From: Candidatus Nitrosymbiomonas proteolyticus
Lineage (GTDB): Bacteria; Armatimonadota; Fimbriimonadia; Fimbriimonadales; Fimbriimonadaceae
Direction of reading: 5' to 3'
Length of the DNA stretch: 64,000 nucleotides
Assembly: GCA_017347465.1 (NCBI GenBank)
Contig: AP021858.1
Span: 1,692,472-1,756,471, forward strand
A model generated the notes under the pieces. It had not been told where the DNA came from, made no database searches, and saw only the letters and a list, made by a program, of their open reading frames with translations. This document shows, piece by piece, positions 44,397 through 53,304 of this stretch (its first letter is position 1; every line of letters begins with the position of its first letter). The position numbers and the translations under genes are program-made.

Positions 44397-44768
44397 TTAG
44401 AGCACCTCCGGAGCGAGCGAGACGATCTTCATGAAGTTGCGATCTCTCAGTTCGCGGGCCACCGGCCCGAAGATTCGGGTACCTCGTGGCTCCATGTTCT
44501 GCGGGTTGATCAGCACGCACGCGTTCTCGTCGAAGCGTAGCGTCGAGCCGTCGGCTCGGCGGATCGACTTCTTCGTTCGGACGATGACGGCTTTCACAAC
44601 GTCACCCTTCTTCACGGGCATATTCGGTGTGGCGACCTTGACGGACCCGACGATCACGTCGCCCACGCGGCCATACCTAGGCTGCGAGCCTTTCAGAACG
44701 CGTATGCACATGACCTCTCTCGCGCCTGAATTGTCGGCGACTTTCAGTCTCGTAAACTGTTGAATCAT
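44397..44768 (-). CDS. rplN: 50S ribosomal protein L14
   Basis: This 123-residue protein begins [20 protein letters not shown], the universal L14 start. ATG 44768 is therefore used rather than the in-frame ATG at 44789. It binds 23S rRNA and contacts L19. Length is typical. Confidence 0.97.
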   Translation of the reverse strand: MIQQFTRLKVADNSGAREVMCIRVLKGSQPRYGRVGDVIVGSVKVATPNMPVKKGDVVKAVIVRTKKSIRRADGSTLRFDENACVLINPQNMEPRGTRIFGPVARELRDRNFMKIVSLAPEVL

Positions 44769-44819
44769 CTCTGTACTTCCCGGGATCACCGAGCGCGGCC
44801 GCTCCTTGGGGCGAAGTCG

Positions 44820-45092
44820 TTACTTCACCTTCTGGACGATGCGCGTGACCCTCCATCTCTTTTCGCGGCTCACGGGACGCGTTTCCATGATTTCGACCAC
44901 GTCTCCCACGTCGCACCCGATCTCGTCGTGAGCCTTAAACTTCTCCGTTCGTCGAACGACCTTTCCGTAGAGAGGGTGCTGGATTCGCCGCTCGATGCTC
45001 ACCACGACGGTCTTCTCCATCTTCGTCGAGGTGACGACGCCTTCACGGAACTTCCGGCGTCCGCGTTGGGCCGAGGCGGTCGGTTCGCTCAC
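44820..45092 (-). CDS. rpsQ: 30S ribosomal protein S17
   Basis: This 90-residue protein shows [20 protein letters not shown] and [20 protein letters not shown], the conserved S17 beta-barrel. It binds 16S rRNA early in assembly. Its start overlaps rpmC by 4 bp. Confidence 0.97.
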   Translation of the reverse strand: MSEPTASAQRGRRKFREGVVTSTKMEKTVVVSIERRIQHPLYGKVVRRTEKFKAHDEIGCDVGDVVEIMETRPVSREKRWRVTRIVQKVK

Positions 45093-45313
45093 TGGCTCGC
45101 CCCCTTCTTTTTTTGGCTGATGAGGGTCAAGAGGCGCGCGATGTTGTGGCGGCGCACCTTGAGGCTCGCGGTGTCCGTCATCTGCCGAAACACAAGGTCG
45201 CGCCGCGCCTTGTAGAGGGCGGCTCTTTCTTCGAGCACCATCTTCTCGAGCTCGGGGACGCTCTTGTCCATCAACTCATTTGCCTTCAAGCTCTTCATGT
45301 CTTCTTTTCTCAA
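45089..45313 (-). CDS. rpmC: 50S ribosomal protein L29
   Basis: This 74-residue protein starts at ATG 45313; ATG 45298 is an alternative that gives the usual MKSLKANEL-like start. [20 protein letters not shown] and [12 protein letters not shown] are the L29 helices. It sits near the polypeptide exit tunnel. Confidence 0.95.
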   Translation of the reverse strand: MRKEDMKSLKANELMDKSVPELEKMVLEERAALYKARRDLVFRQMTDTASLKVRRHNIARLLTLISQKKKGASQ

Positions 45314-45333
45314 CCTATTCTCGACTACCTGAC

Positions 45334-45765
45334 CTACCCTTCTGGAAGGAACGTGAAATCCGCCTTCGTCACAAACTTGGTGCGGATCGGGAGCTTGTGC
45401 ATCGCCAACCGCATCGCCTCTTTCGCCACGGCCTCGGGAACGCCGTCCATTTCAAACAGCACACGGCCCGGTTTCACGACCGCCACCCATCCTTCTACGG
45501 GCGCCTTACCCTTTCCCATGCGCGTTTCAAGTGGCTTCTTCGTGAACGACTTGTCGGGGAACACCCGAATCCAGACCTTGCCTCCCCTTTTAACGTGCCG
45601 CGTCATGGCAATTCGGGCGGCCTCGATCTGCCGGCTCGTGATCCAGTGCGCGTCGAGCGACATCAACCCATACGACCCGAACGCGATCGTGTTGCCCCTC
45701 GTGGCGTCGCCTTTCATGCGGCCACGGTGGTGCTTGCGGTATTTGACTCGCTTAGGCATCAACAT
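45334..45765 (-). CDS. rplP: 50S ribosomal protein L16
   Basis: This 143-residue protein starts with [20 protein letters not shown] (second ATG at 45759). [20 protein letters not shown] is the L16 loop that reaches the peptidyl-transferase centre. It overlaps rpsC by 14 bp from the first ATG or 8 bp from the second. Confidence 0.97.
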   Translation of the reverse strand: MLMPKRVKYRKHHRGRMKGDATRGNTIAFGSYGLMSLDAHWITSRQIEAARIAMTRHVKRGGKVWIRVFPDKSFTKKPLETRMGKGKAPVEGWVAVVKPGRVLFEMDGVPEAVAKEAMRLAMHKLPIRTKFVTKADFTFLPEG

Positions 45766-46534
45766 CGGTCTTCACTTCCTCTGAAACGGGTACTACGCTA
45801 ACGGGTTCTTCGACTGCCGCGGCCGAACTCGGCTTGACGTCCGTCATGTCCTCATCGATCCGCTCGGGGGCGATCTCCGCAAGCTTCTTCTCAGGCAGGA
45901 CCTCCCCGCGGTAGATCCAAACCTTAACTCCGACCGAACCATAGATCGTGTCGGCGGTCGCAAAGCCGTAATCGATGTCCGCCCGGATCGTGTGCAGCGG
46001 AACCTTGCCGAACTTGTCCTTTTCGGTGCGGGCGATTTCGGCTCCACCCAAGCGGCCCGAAATCTGCACTTTGATGCCGCGCCCGTTCATTCGGACCACG
46101 CGGGTGATCGACTGCCGCATGGCTCGGCGGTGGGAAACGCGCCGTTCGAGTTGAACCGCGATGTTCTCCGCCACGAGTTGGGCGTCGAGTTCGGGCTGCC
46201 GAACTTCCGTAACGTTTACCTGAACTGACATCGTCGGGTCGAGTCTTCGGGCCTTTCGGTTCAGGATGTCGGTTATCTCATCGATGCCCTTGCCGCCCTT
46301 ACCGATGACCGCTCCGGGGCGTGAGGTGAAGACCGTGACCTTCACCCGGTTGGCGGCGCGCTCGATTTCGACGCGAGAAACCAGCCCCTTGCCAATCCGC
46401 TCCTTGATCTCGTTGCGGATGTGATGGTCCTGTAGGAGAGCTGCGCCATAGCCCTTCTTACCGTAAAACCAGTGGCTGTCAAAGCCACGGATTACGCCTA
46501 CTCTAAAGCCGACAGGATTGATCTTTTGACCCAA
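45752..46534 (-). CDS. rpsC: 30S ribosomal protein S3
   Basis: This 260-residue protein has a KH domain with [20 protein letters not shown], and [20 protein letters not shown] and [13 protein letters not shown] typical of S3. It binds mRNA at the entry channel. A Val/Glu/Ala-rich C-terminal extension of about 45 residues goes beyond the usual end, recalling the longer tail of L22 encoded next to it. Confidence 0.97.
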   Translation of the reverse strand: MGQKINPVGFRVGVIRGFDSHWFYGKKGYGAALLQDHHIRNEIKERIGKGLVSRVEIERAANRVKVTVFTSRPGAVIGKGGKGIDEITDILNRKARRLDPTMSVQVNVTEVRQPELDAQLVAENIAVQLERRVSHRRAMRQSITRVVRMNGRGIKVQISGRLGGAEIARTEKDKFGKVPLHTIRADIDYGFATADTIYGSVGVKVWIYRGEVLPEKKLAEIAPERIDEDMTDVKPSSAAAVEEPVSVVPVSEEVKTDVDA

Positions 46535-46537
46535 GTG

Positions 46538-47206
46538 TTACTCCGTTTTTGGTTCCTCTTCCGCGGGGGTTTCCCCGTCCGTCTCGGTCGTATTCGTTTC
46601 TTCGGTGCTCTCTGTCAATTCGGGTTCCGCTTCTACTCCGGCTTCTGCCGCGTCTTCGGCAGGGGCCTCTTCGGCGGGCGCATCGGCCTCATCCTGAGGC
46701 TCCTCGGCGATGGGCTCCGGCTCGGTTCCGGCCACTTCGGTCGGGACCTCGGCTTCCGCAGCCAGCTCTTCGGCAGGCTTTTCGGCCTTCGCCTTTTTCT
46801 TGGGCTTGCCCTTCGTGTCGAAGGTTGGCCGCGGCTTCGGCTTCGGTCCGCCGGCGGGTTTCCTTCCGGTGCCTTCAAACTCCTCGACGACGACGGTGAT
46901 GTGCGAGGTCTTCTTGACGATTCGGTACGCCCTTCCCATCGCCCTCGGCTGGATTCGCTTGATGCGCGGCCCTTCGTCGACCATGACCGTCGCGATGCGG
47001 AGCCGGTCGCCGTCCAGCCCGTGGTTGTTCTCCGCGTTGGCGACTGCGCTGTCGATCACCTTTTTGAGAATCCGCGCCGCCTTGCTGGGGTGGAACTGCA
47101 ACAGGGTCGCGACCTGGCGCGCTGACTTGCCCCGGATCCGATCCGCAACGATCCTCACCTTGCGAGGTTGAACTCTTACGCCTCTTGCTATTGCCTTGAC
47201 TTCCAT
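46538..47206 (-). CDS. rplV: 50S ribosomal protein L22 with long acidic C-terminal tail
   Basis: This 222-residue protein is about twice the normal length. Residues 1-112 are a complete L22: VQPRKVRIVADRIRGKSARQ, then ANAENNHGLDGDRLRIATVM and GRAYRIVKKTSHITVVVEE. Residues 115-145 are Lys/Pro-rich, and 146-222 are almost only Glu, Ala, Pro, Thr and Asp. ATG 47206 fits the family start; an upstream in-frame ATG at 47251 is less likely. The tail would protrude from the exit-tunnel side, where the L22 globular part sits. Confidence 0.95.
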   Translation of the reverse strand: MEVKAIARGVRVQPRKVRIVADRIRGKSARQVATLLQFHPSKAARILKKVIDSAVANAENNHGLDGDRLRIATVMVDEGPRIKRIQPRAMGRAYRIVKKTSHITVVVEEFEGTGRKPAGGPKPKPRPTFDTKGKPKKKAKAEKPAEELAAEAEVPTEVAGTEPEPIAEEPQDEADAPAEEAPAEDAAEAGVEAEPELTESTEETNTTETDGETPAEEEPKTE

Positions 47207-47277
47207 TTCGATTGCGTTCCCTGTCGCTTCGTGGCCGCCCAAGCGACACAAAAAGCGTCAAATTGTACCTGAGCAGG

Positions 47278-47565
47278 CTACCGAATCTTCGTGCCGCGCT
47301 CGGCGAGACCTCCTGCGTGCCCGCGGAAGGTTCGCGTGGGGGCGAACTCTCCGAGTTTGTGGCCGATCATGTTCTCCGTAATGAACACCGGCACATGCTT
47401 TCTGCCGTCATGGACGGCGAGCGTGTGCCCCACCATGTCGGGGATGATCGTGGACCGTCTCGACCACGTCTTGATCATCCTCTTTTCGCCCTTGGCGTTC
47501 ATGACCTCGATCTTCTTGGCCAAGTGGCCGTCGACGAAAAAGCCCTTCTTTACGCTTCTTGCCAT
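47278..47565 (-). CDS. rpsS: 30S ribosomal protein S19
   Basis: This 95-residue protein shows [20 protein letters not shown], then [20 protein letters not shown] and the conserved end region [19 protein letters not shown]. It is in the head of the 30S subunit, with S13. Confidence 0.98.
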   Translation of the reverse strand: MARSVKKGFFVDGHLAKKIEVMNAKGEKRMIKTWSRRSTIIPDMVGHTLAVHDGRKHVPVFITENMIGHKLGEFAPTRTFRGHAGGLAERGTKIR

Positions 47566-47601
47566 AACTTGTTCCCAGTCGTCAGCCGGATGCTCGGCCG
47601 C

Positions 47602-48432
47602 CTACCGGGTCCTCCTTCGAACGATGTACTTGTCCGACTTCTTGTTCTTTCGGGTCTTCGTTCCCAGGGCCTTGTTGCCCCAGCGATCGACCGGGCCCTT
47701 TCGTCGGCCCACCGGCGACTTTGCTTCGCCACCGCCGTGGGGATGGTCGCGCGGGCTCTTCACGACGCCGCGAACGTGGGGCTTCCGGCCCTTGGCCCGC
47801 ATCTTGCCCGCCTTCCCAAACTGCTCGTTCTCGTGCTCCGCGTTGCCAACCTCGCCGATGGTGGCGCGGCAGGTGAAATGAACGCGCCGCATCTCGCCAC
47901 TGGGGAGTCGAAGGGTCACATAGGAGCCCTCTTTGGCCATGACCTGGGCTGCGGCGCCCGCAGAGCGCACCATCTGGCCACCCTTTCCGGGTTGGAGTTC
48001 GACGTTATGGACGAGCGTTCCCAAAGGAATCCCGCCCAACGACAGCGAATTGCCCGGCAGGATGTCCGCTTCCGGCCCGCTCTCCACGCGGTCGCCAGGC
48101 TTGAGGCCCTTCGGCGCGAGGATGTATCGCTTCTCACCGTCGGTGTAGTGCAAAAGGGCGATGCGGCACGTCCGGTTGGGGTCGTATTCGATGGAATGAA
48201 CGAGGGCAGCGACCCCATCCTTCAGCCTCTTGAAGTCGATCTCGCGGTATCGCCGCTTGTTGCCGCCTCCGCGCTGGAATGAAGTCACTCGACCCGTGTG
48301 GTTGCGTCCGCCGGTTCGATTCTTCGCCGACGTGAGCTTCTTCTCAGGCTTGGACTTCGTGATCTCGGAGTACGTCGACGCGATCTTGAATCGGCGTCCG
48401 GGCGAAGTGGGTTTCAGTTGCTTGACTGGCAT
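47602..48432 (-). CDS. rplB: 50S ribosomal protein L2
   Basis: This 276-residue protein shows [40 protein letters not shown] and the catalytic-region pattern [21 protein letters not shown]2 is needed for subunit association and peptidyl transfer. Length is typical. Confidence 0.98.
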   Translation of the reverse strand: MPVKQLKPTSPGRRFKIASTYSEITKSKPEKKLTSAKNRTGGRNHTGRVTSFQRGGGNKRRYREIDFKRLKDGVAALVHSIEYDPNRTCRIALLHYTDGEKRYILAPKGLKPGDRVESGPEADILPGNSLSLGGIPLGTLVHNVELQPGKGGQMVRSAGAAAQVMAKEGSYVTLRLPSGEMRRVHFTCRATIGEVGNAEHENEQFGKAGKMRAKGRKPHVRGVVKSPRDHPHGGGEAKSPVGRRKGPVDRWGNKALGTKTRKNKKSDKYIVRRRTR

Positions 48433-48435
48433 GGC

Positions 48436-48795
48436 TTAGACTCCGTAATCCTCCAGAAGTTGGCCCCTGGCCAGCGTCACGATCGCCTTGCGTTCGCTCG
48501 GTTCGTAGCCTTGGGACGGCCAAGCCGTGGCTCGCGTGCGCACCCTGCGCTTCTTGCCCTTGACCGTCGAGGTGTTGACCTTCTCGACCACGATCCAATC
48601 CGCTTTCTTCTTGCCGGCGTTATAGATCGCTTCGATCGCCGACTTGATTTCGAGCTTATTGGCGTCTGGAGCAACGATAAAGGTGTACTTTCGAACGATC
48701 TGGCGCTCGTCCTTGATGCGGTGGTCGCCGTAGGACAGCGCGACGGATCGCTCCGTGATGTGGGGTTTCAGAATGATGGTGTGTGGGTCTTTCAC
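48436..48795 (-). CDS. rplW: 50S ribosomal protein L23
   Basis: This 119-residue protein starts at GTG 48795, because the previous gene (rplD) stops with TGA overlapping that GTG (GTGA). A longer frame to 48888 would lie inside rplD. TIILKPHITERSVALSYGDH and KYTFIVAPDANKLEIKSAIE match L23. It docks trigger factor and SRP at the exit tunnel. Confidence 0.95.
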   Translation of the reverse strand: MKDPHTIILKPHITERSVALSYGDHRIKDERQIVRKYTFIVAPDANKLEIKSAIEAIYNAGKKKADWIVVEKVNTSTVKGKKRRVRTRATAWPSQGYEPSERKAIVTLARGQLLEDYGV

Positions 48796-49457
48796 TTCGA
48801 CCAGACCTCCTCGACCTTCGCAAGCGCCTCTTGGGCCATGACGACCGCGTGGGCGACAAGAACGTCTCGGGCGGAAAACGGAGCGCACTTGGCTTCCTCG
48901 CTCGGATTCTTCGTGGGCGCCGTGCGGACGACGACGTTACTCAGGTTGCGGAAACACTTGTACGTCGTCTCGTCGTATTGGGGCAGCACGATCAGGATTC
49001 GCCTTGTGTTTTGCACTCCGAGCGCGGAGAGCAGGCCCGTCGCGTTTTTCGTCTTGGATTCCGCGAATGCAATCGTGTCGACGACGTGCAAGGCATCGGC
49101 CTGAATCTTCGAAGCGATCGCGCCGAGAATCGCGCTGCGCCGCTCCTTCTTATTGAGCTTGAGCGAGTAGTCTCTCGGCTTCAGCTCGTGAGCCATGCCT
49201 CCGTGGGTGTAATGCGGCGCGCGGATCGAGCCTTGGCGGGCTCGCCCGGTCTTCTTCTGCCGATACGGCTTTCGACCGCCCCCGCGAACGTCGTGTCGGT
49301 CCTTCGTCGCCGAGGTGCCTTGACGCGAGTTCGCCTCTTCGGTCACAACGGCCCGGTGGAGCGCATGAGGCGCCACTTCAGCGTTGGCGATCGCTGCGGG
49401 GACGTCCACGCTTCCCACCTTCTTGCCGTCTTTGCTTCGAACTTCGAGCTTTGCCAT
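48792..49457 (-). CDS. rplD: 50S ribosomal protein L4
   Basis: This 221-residue protein has the conserved arm [20 protein letters not shown] and [20 protein letters not shown], which lies in the exit tunnel. In many bacteria L4 also represses its own operon through the leader; the long leader upstream of rplC would allow that, but it is untested. Confidence 0.97.
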   Translation of the reverse strand: MAKLEVRSKDGKKVGSVDVPAAIANAEVAPHALHRAVVTEEANSRQGTSATKDRHDVRGGGRKPYRQKKTGRARQGSIRAPHYTHGGMAHELKPRDYSLKLNKKERRSAILGAIASKIQADALHVVDTIAFAESKTKNATGLLSALGVQNTRRILIVLPQYDETTYKCFRNLSNVVVRTAPTKNPSEEAKCAPFSARDVLVAHAVVMAQEALAKVEEVWSK

Positions 49458-49465
49458 CGACTTAG

Positions 49466-50095
49466 TTACCTCTGCGACCTCTTGATCACCACGAGCGAGC
49501 CGTTCGCGCCGGGGACCGAACCGCTCACCACCAGCAGGTTTCGCTCGGCGTCCACCTGGACCACCTCGGTGCCGAGTTGAGTGACGGTTTCCGAACCCAT
49601 GTGTCCGGGACGGCGGGTTCCTTTGAAAACTCTCTGCGGACCCGTCGCGCCGCTCGCCAAGGGCCTGCGGTGCGTCATATATCCGTGGGTCATGTGCTGG
49701 CCCTTGAAGTGGTACCGCTTGACGCCTCCGGCGAAGCCCTTTCCTTTGCTTGTGGCCGTGACCGAAATGGACTCACCTGGGTTGAAAATGTCCACGCCGA
49801 TCTCCTGGCCGAGTTCGAAGCTGTCGACGCTCTCGACTCGAAACTCGCGCAAGGTTCGGAGGTTCTTACCGACCCCGGCCCGCTTCAAATGGCCGAATTT
49901 CGGGTAGGTGAGGCTCTTGTTGCTCGCTTCGCCGTAGCCCACCTGAACGGCCGTATAACCGTCCTTTTCCGACGTCTTGACCTGCGTGACGTACACAGGT
50001 CCGGCTTGAATAACGGTTACCGGCAGCATTTTGCCGTCTTCGGTGAAGACGTGCGTCATTCCAACTTTCGTGCCTAGTATTCCGGGCAGCATCAA
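49466..50095 (-). CDS. rplC: 50S ribosomal protein L3
   Basis: This 209-residue protein starts MLPGILGTKVGMTHVFTEDG (ATG 50092 or 50095). TSKGKGFAGGVKRYHFKGQ and HMTHGYMTHRRPLASGATGP are L3 hallmarks. It is the first gene of the cluster; rpsJ, normally just upstream, is absent here. Confidence 0.97.
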   Translation of the reverse strand: MMLPGILGTKVGMTHVFTEDGKMLPVTVIQAGPVYVTQVKTSEKDGYTAVQVGYGEASNKSLTYPKFGHLKRAGVGKNLRTLREFRVESVDSFELGQEIGVDIFNPGESISVTATSKGKGFAGGVKRYHFKGQHMTHGYMTHRRPLASGATGPQRVFKGTRRPGHMGSETVTQLGTEVVQVDAERNLLVVSGSVPGANGSLVVIKRSQR

Positions 50096-50330
50096 CGACT
50101 CCTTGTCCGCAGTTCATGCGGAGATGTATTTGCCTCAGCTTCGTCTGCTTCCGATGAGTTTCCGGTACCGTTGCCCCGCCAGAAACCTTGCAGGGGCGGC
50201 GACTCACCAGGCTAAGAAGCCGTGCAATTGGGCGCGAAGCCAGGCTCCGCGGCAAGCATTTGTACCCCATATTCCGAAACGAATACAAGGGCGAGCGCGA
50301 ATTCCTCGCCTCCGAGGGCCGAACGGCTCC
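50096..50330 (-). promoter_or_regulatory. promoter and leader of the ribosomal operon
   Basis: The minus strand has TTGTAT (50283-50288) and TACAAA (50259-50264), 18 bp apart, giving a leader of about 155 nt to rplC. The leader holds GC-rich inverted segments around 50175-50205 that could fold. In other bacteria leaders here are controlled by L4; no conserved L4-leader structure was recognised. Confidence 0.45.
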
Positions 50331-51203
50331 TTAGTCGAGCTTGAGGCGCTGGTTTAGGAGTCGGGCCAGGCGGTATCCCGCCAGAGCGATCTGGCGTTCC
50401 GACACGTTGCGAACGGAACCCAAATACGTCTTCGAAGGCACGGCCTGAAAGGGAGTGTTGTACACCTCTTTCCGCGCCAGTTCGAAAGATTCCTTGGCCC
50501 AAGCTTCCGGGTCCAGGACGTCCGTCGAAGCGCCAAAGGCGGACTCCGGGTAGCGCTTGCGCGTCTGTTCCACTCTCTGTTGGAACGCTTTCCGGTCCAC
50601 CGCGGAAAGCGGGCGATCGTAATAGGGATAGAGCATCCCTGCCATGTCCCAAAGGAAGTGAAGGCTCCGAGGAGCGGGGTCCCAGCCGGGAGGAGGAAGA
50701 ATTCGGTAGTCGTTTCCGCCTCGATCGCCCCCTGGAGTCTGTTCGGAAATCCTTGCGGTCGCATGAAGCGGTTGATGGAGGTCTCCCACCAGATGGAGCA
50801 GGTACCGCAGCGCGTTGGCGCGTTCCGATTGAGGGCGCTGCGGATCGACCATAACCTCGGACTGGGTAAGGACGGCCCAAACGGCGTTCGCGTCAGGCTC
50901 AGGCTTCCGGTCGAGTGGGTTTAGGCCGGCGTCCATGAAGTAGTTGATGTAGTGCCATTCGCGGTCCTTGTCGCTCTTGGCGTCGTCTGCCCAACAAGCG
51001 GCCGTAACGAAGTCTGCGCTTCTGGGCAGCGCTCCCACCTTGAGGAGCGCATCGACGCGCGCCTTGACTTGAGGGGTCAGGCCATCGTACGCGATCATCG
51101 CAACCGCCATGTGTCCGCTGTCGTGCCACGCAAAGGCCCCGCAGGCAGCTCCGGCAACCGCGAAGAGAGTCAGAGGCTTGAAGGGGAGCGAGAAGGCGCG
51201 CAT
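50331..51203 (-). CDS. S1/P1-type zinc nuclease, secreted
   Basis: This 290-residue protein has a signal peptide (LTLFAVAGAACGAFA) cleaved just before Trp-His, whose Trp becomes the N-terminal zinc ligand typical of P1 nucleases. ACWADD, HYINYF, LLHLVGDLHQPLHATARI and GGDRGGNDYRI contain the other ligands for three zinc ions. It degrades single-stranded nucleic acid outside the cytoplasm, probably for nutrient recovery. TAACCT lies 8 nt before the ATG. It shares orientation with mazG, 11 bp downstream of it. Confidence 0.93.
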   Translation of the reverse strand: MRAFSLPFKPLTLFAVAGAACGAFAWHDSGHMAVAMIAYDGLTPQVKARVDALLKVGALPRSADFVTAACWADDAKSDKDREWHYINYFMDAGLNPLDRKPEPDANAVWAVLTQSEVMVDPQRPQSERANALRYLLHLVGDLHQPLHATARISEQTPGGDRGGNDYRILPPPGWDPAPRSLHFLWDMAGMLYPYYDRPLSAVDRKAFQQRVEQTRKRYPESAFGASTDVLDPEAWAKESFELARKEVYNTPFQAVPSKTYLGSVRNVSERQIALAGYRLARLLNQRLKLD

Positions 51204-51214
51204 ATTCAGAAAGG

Positions 51215-52234
51215 TTACCTTGCCTCAGACTCCAAGAGGGCCTTCGATTGATTCCAAAGCTCGTCCCATTCCTGCTCCGAAAGTTCGCGGAGGGGCCGCT
51301 GTGCCCTTGCCTCCATCGATTGAAACCGCAAGATGAACCGTTGGGTCATGGAACGGAGCGCGCCCTCAGGTTCGACTCCCAGCCACCTCGCGATGTTGAC
51401 GATCGTGAAGAGAACGTCGCCGATCTCGGATTCGATCCTCTCCCCATTGCCCGAGTCGATCGCCTCGGCGAGTTCGGATACCTCTTCTTCGAACTTGTCC
51501 AGCACGCTCTCGAAGCTCGGCCATTCAAAGCCGGTTCGCGCGGCCCGTATGCTCACTTCGAAAGCGCGGAGCAAAGACGGCATGCCCGAAGGAACCCCTT
51601 CGAGGATCGACGAGGAAGTTGCGTCGCCTCGTTCCTGCTGTTTGATCCGGTCCCAATTCGCGAGAACTTCGTCGGACGTCTTGGCCTCTGCGCCGCCAAA
51701 CACGTGGGGATGCCTTCGGATCAGCTTGTTTCTCGCCCCTTCCGCCACTTCGAGGATCGAAAACCCACCCTTCAAAGCCTCCATCTGCGCGTGCATGAGC
51801 GGTTGCAACAGCAGGTCGCCCAGTTCCTCGACCAGCATGTCGGGGTTCTTGCCATCGATGGCGTCGACGACTTCATAAGCCTCTTCGATCAGGTGCCGCC
51901 GCAGCGATTCATGGGTCTGTTCCTGATCCCACGGGCAACCGCCAGGCCCCAGCAGCCGGTCGACGACCTGCACGAGCGCTTCGAGCGCGTCCCCTCGCCT
52001 GACTCGGAAGCCCTCCTGATTCAATCCGGCGTCGGGCAGGATCAGAATCGCGCCGTCGGGAACTTGGCCGTTGGCGACCTCCTTCAGGGCCACGCCCGAC
52101 TCTGCGAGCCATTGAGCCGACGGCTGAGAAAGGTCCGGGTGGTAAACGATCGGAAGCGCGGCGAGTTCATCGAGAACGGCCTTGGAGACGTCCTCGGGCC
52201 CGCTTGCGCCAACTCGAATGATGCGAACGGACAT
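51215..52234 (-). CDS. mazG: nucleoside triphosphate pyrophosphohydrolase MazG with N-terminal remnant domain
   Basis: This 339-residue protein has MazG from about residue 90 on: LLGPGGCPWDQEQTHESLRR, LIEEAYEVVDAIDGKN and ELGDLLLQPLMHAQ carry the acidic residues that bind Mg and nucleotide. RRHPHVFGG is also characteristic. Residues 1-90 look like a shortened piece of the tetrapyrrole-methylase domain often fused to MazG. The enzyme removes abnormal NTPs by cutting them to NMP and pyrophosphate. It follows the foldase gene closely. Confidence 0.93.
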   Translation of the reverse strand: MSVRIIRVGASGPEDVSKAVLDELAALPIVYHPDLSQPSAQWLAESGVALKEVANGQVPDGAILILPDAGLNQEGFRVRRGDALEALVQVVDRLLGPGGCPWDQEQTHESLRRHLIEEAYEVVDAIDGKNPDMLVEELGDLLLQPLMHAQMEALKGGFSILEVAEGARNKLIRRHPHVFGGAEAKTSDEVLANWDRIKQQERGDATSSSILEGVPSGMPSLLRAFEVSIRAARTGFEWPSFESVLDKFEEEVSELAEAIDSGNGERIESEIGDVLFTIVNIARWLGVEPEGALRSMTQRFILRFQSMEARAQRPLRELSEQEWDELWNQSKALLESEAR

Positions 52235-52240
52235 ACCGGT

Positions 52241-53230
52241 TTACCGAGGAGGTGGGGCCGATCCTTGCGCTCCGCCGTGAAACTCGTTCCACGGTTTGGT
52301 GAAGTACGGGTGGCTGACCTCGATTTTCGATTTGGCTCGGAAGTCGGCGAGTTGCTTGGCGACATCGTTCTTGACCTGGCCGCGGTCGATCATCAGTTTC
52401 CTCCGAATCGACTCCTTCAACTTAGCATCCAGCGCGCGCACCGAAGCGGGAAGGATGTCCTCGACGAGGAACTTCGAATGCAGCCCGCCGAACTCGATCC
52501 AGTCGGTGTACTGGCCAATCTTGACGGCCTCGATCGCTTTGAGGATCGGGCTGGCCATCGCCGAAACGGGGATCTCGCCGAGCGCCCCTCCTTCGAACCT
52601 CGAAACATCCTCGCTATACGTCTTCGCGATCTCGGCAAACGGTCGGCCCGACTGGATATCGCGATCGACGGCAGCCTTCTTCTGGGGGTCCTTCAGCACC
52701 ACTCCTCGGAGCTTGAACCGCCTCTCCGAGGTGAACATGGTCGGGTTGTCTTTGTAAAACTTCTCAACCTCAAGGTCGGTGAGGGTAATGCCTGCGGTCA
52801 GCAGTTTGAACCGGGCGAGTTCAATCCGGGCGTGATACTCGAATTGCTCCTTGGTCCTGCCTGCGGCCTCCCACTCTGTGAGCGCGTTGGGAAGCTCCGC
52901 AAGGCGGCTCGCGATGTGGGCCTGCACTTCCGGGTTCGTCGGCGTGACGTTCCGCTCCTTGGCGAGCTGAAGGGTGAGGCGCTCCAAGACGATTTGATCG
53001 AGCGCGAGAAACCCGGCCGGAAAACTCAGAACCCTGTTGCCGAATCTCTCGGCTACTTCCGCGAGATCGAGGTATTCGAGCCGTGAATAAAGTTCGCTTG
53101 ACTTGATGGCCTCGCCGTTGACCGTCGCGATGACCTTGTTGGGATCGACCGTGTACTCGGGCACCTGCGCTGAGGCGGCCAGCGGCAGAAGCAGGGACAG
53201 ACCAAAAGCTACGTGTTGTTTCATATTCAT
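52241..53230 (-). CDS. periplasmic parvulin-type peptidyl-prolyl isomerase (SurA-like)
   Basis: This 329-residue protein has a signal peptide (FGLSLLLPLAASA), and the SurA N-terminal pattern VIATVNGEAIKSSELYSRLE follows. The rotamase domain is at about 180-270 with GRPFAEIAKTYSEDVSRFEG and GALGEIP. It probably helps outer-membrane or secreted proteins to fold. ATG 53230 or 53224 is used; a further in-frame start at 53266 lies upstream of the signal. It is followed by mazG and the P1-type nuclease in the same direction. Confidence 0.85.
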   Translation of the reverse strand: MNMKQHVAFGLSLLLPLAASAQVPEYTVDPNKVIATVNGEAIKSSELYSRLEYLDLAEVAERFGNRVLSFPAGFLALDQIVLERLTLQLAKERNVTPTNPEVQAHIASRLAELPNALTEWEAAGRTKEQFEYHARIELARFKLLTAGITLTDLEVEKFYKDNPTMFTSERRFKLRGVVLKDPQKKAAVDRDIQSGRPFAEIAKTYSEDVSRFEGGALGEIPVSAMASPILKAIEAVKIGQYTDWIEFGGLHSKFLVEDILPASVRALDAKLKESIRRKLMIDRGQVKNDVAKQLADFRAKSKIEVSHPYFTKPWNEFHGGAQGSAPPPR

Positions 53231-53304
53231 CCCGGACCGTCCTATTGTGACTCCGGCCCGTACCATTTGACGCGCGGCCCTGCTGTCTGCGACGACGATG
53301 AGCC

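Noticed and set aside
48796-48888. N-terminal extension of rplW
   Set aside because: It lies inside rplD and lacks L23 similarity; GTG 48795 overlapping the rplD stop fits better.
51248-53086. A 612-codon frame on the plus strand
   Set aside because: It is the complement of mazG and the foldase gene, both with clear family motifs; its own translation has no domain and is rich in Arg/Asp/His typical of shadows.
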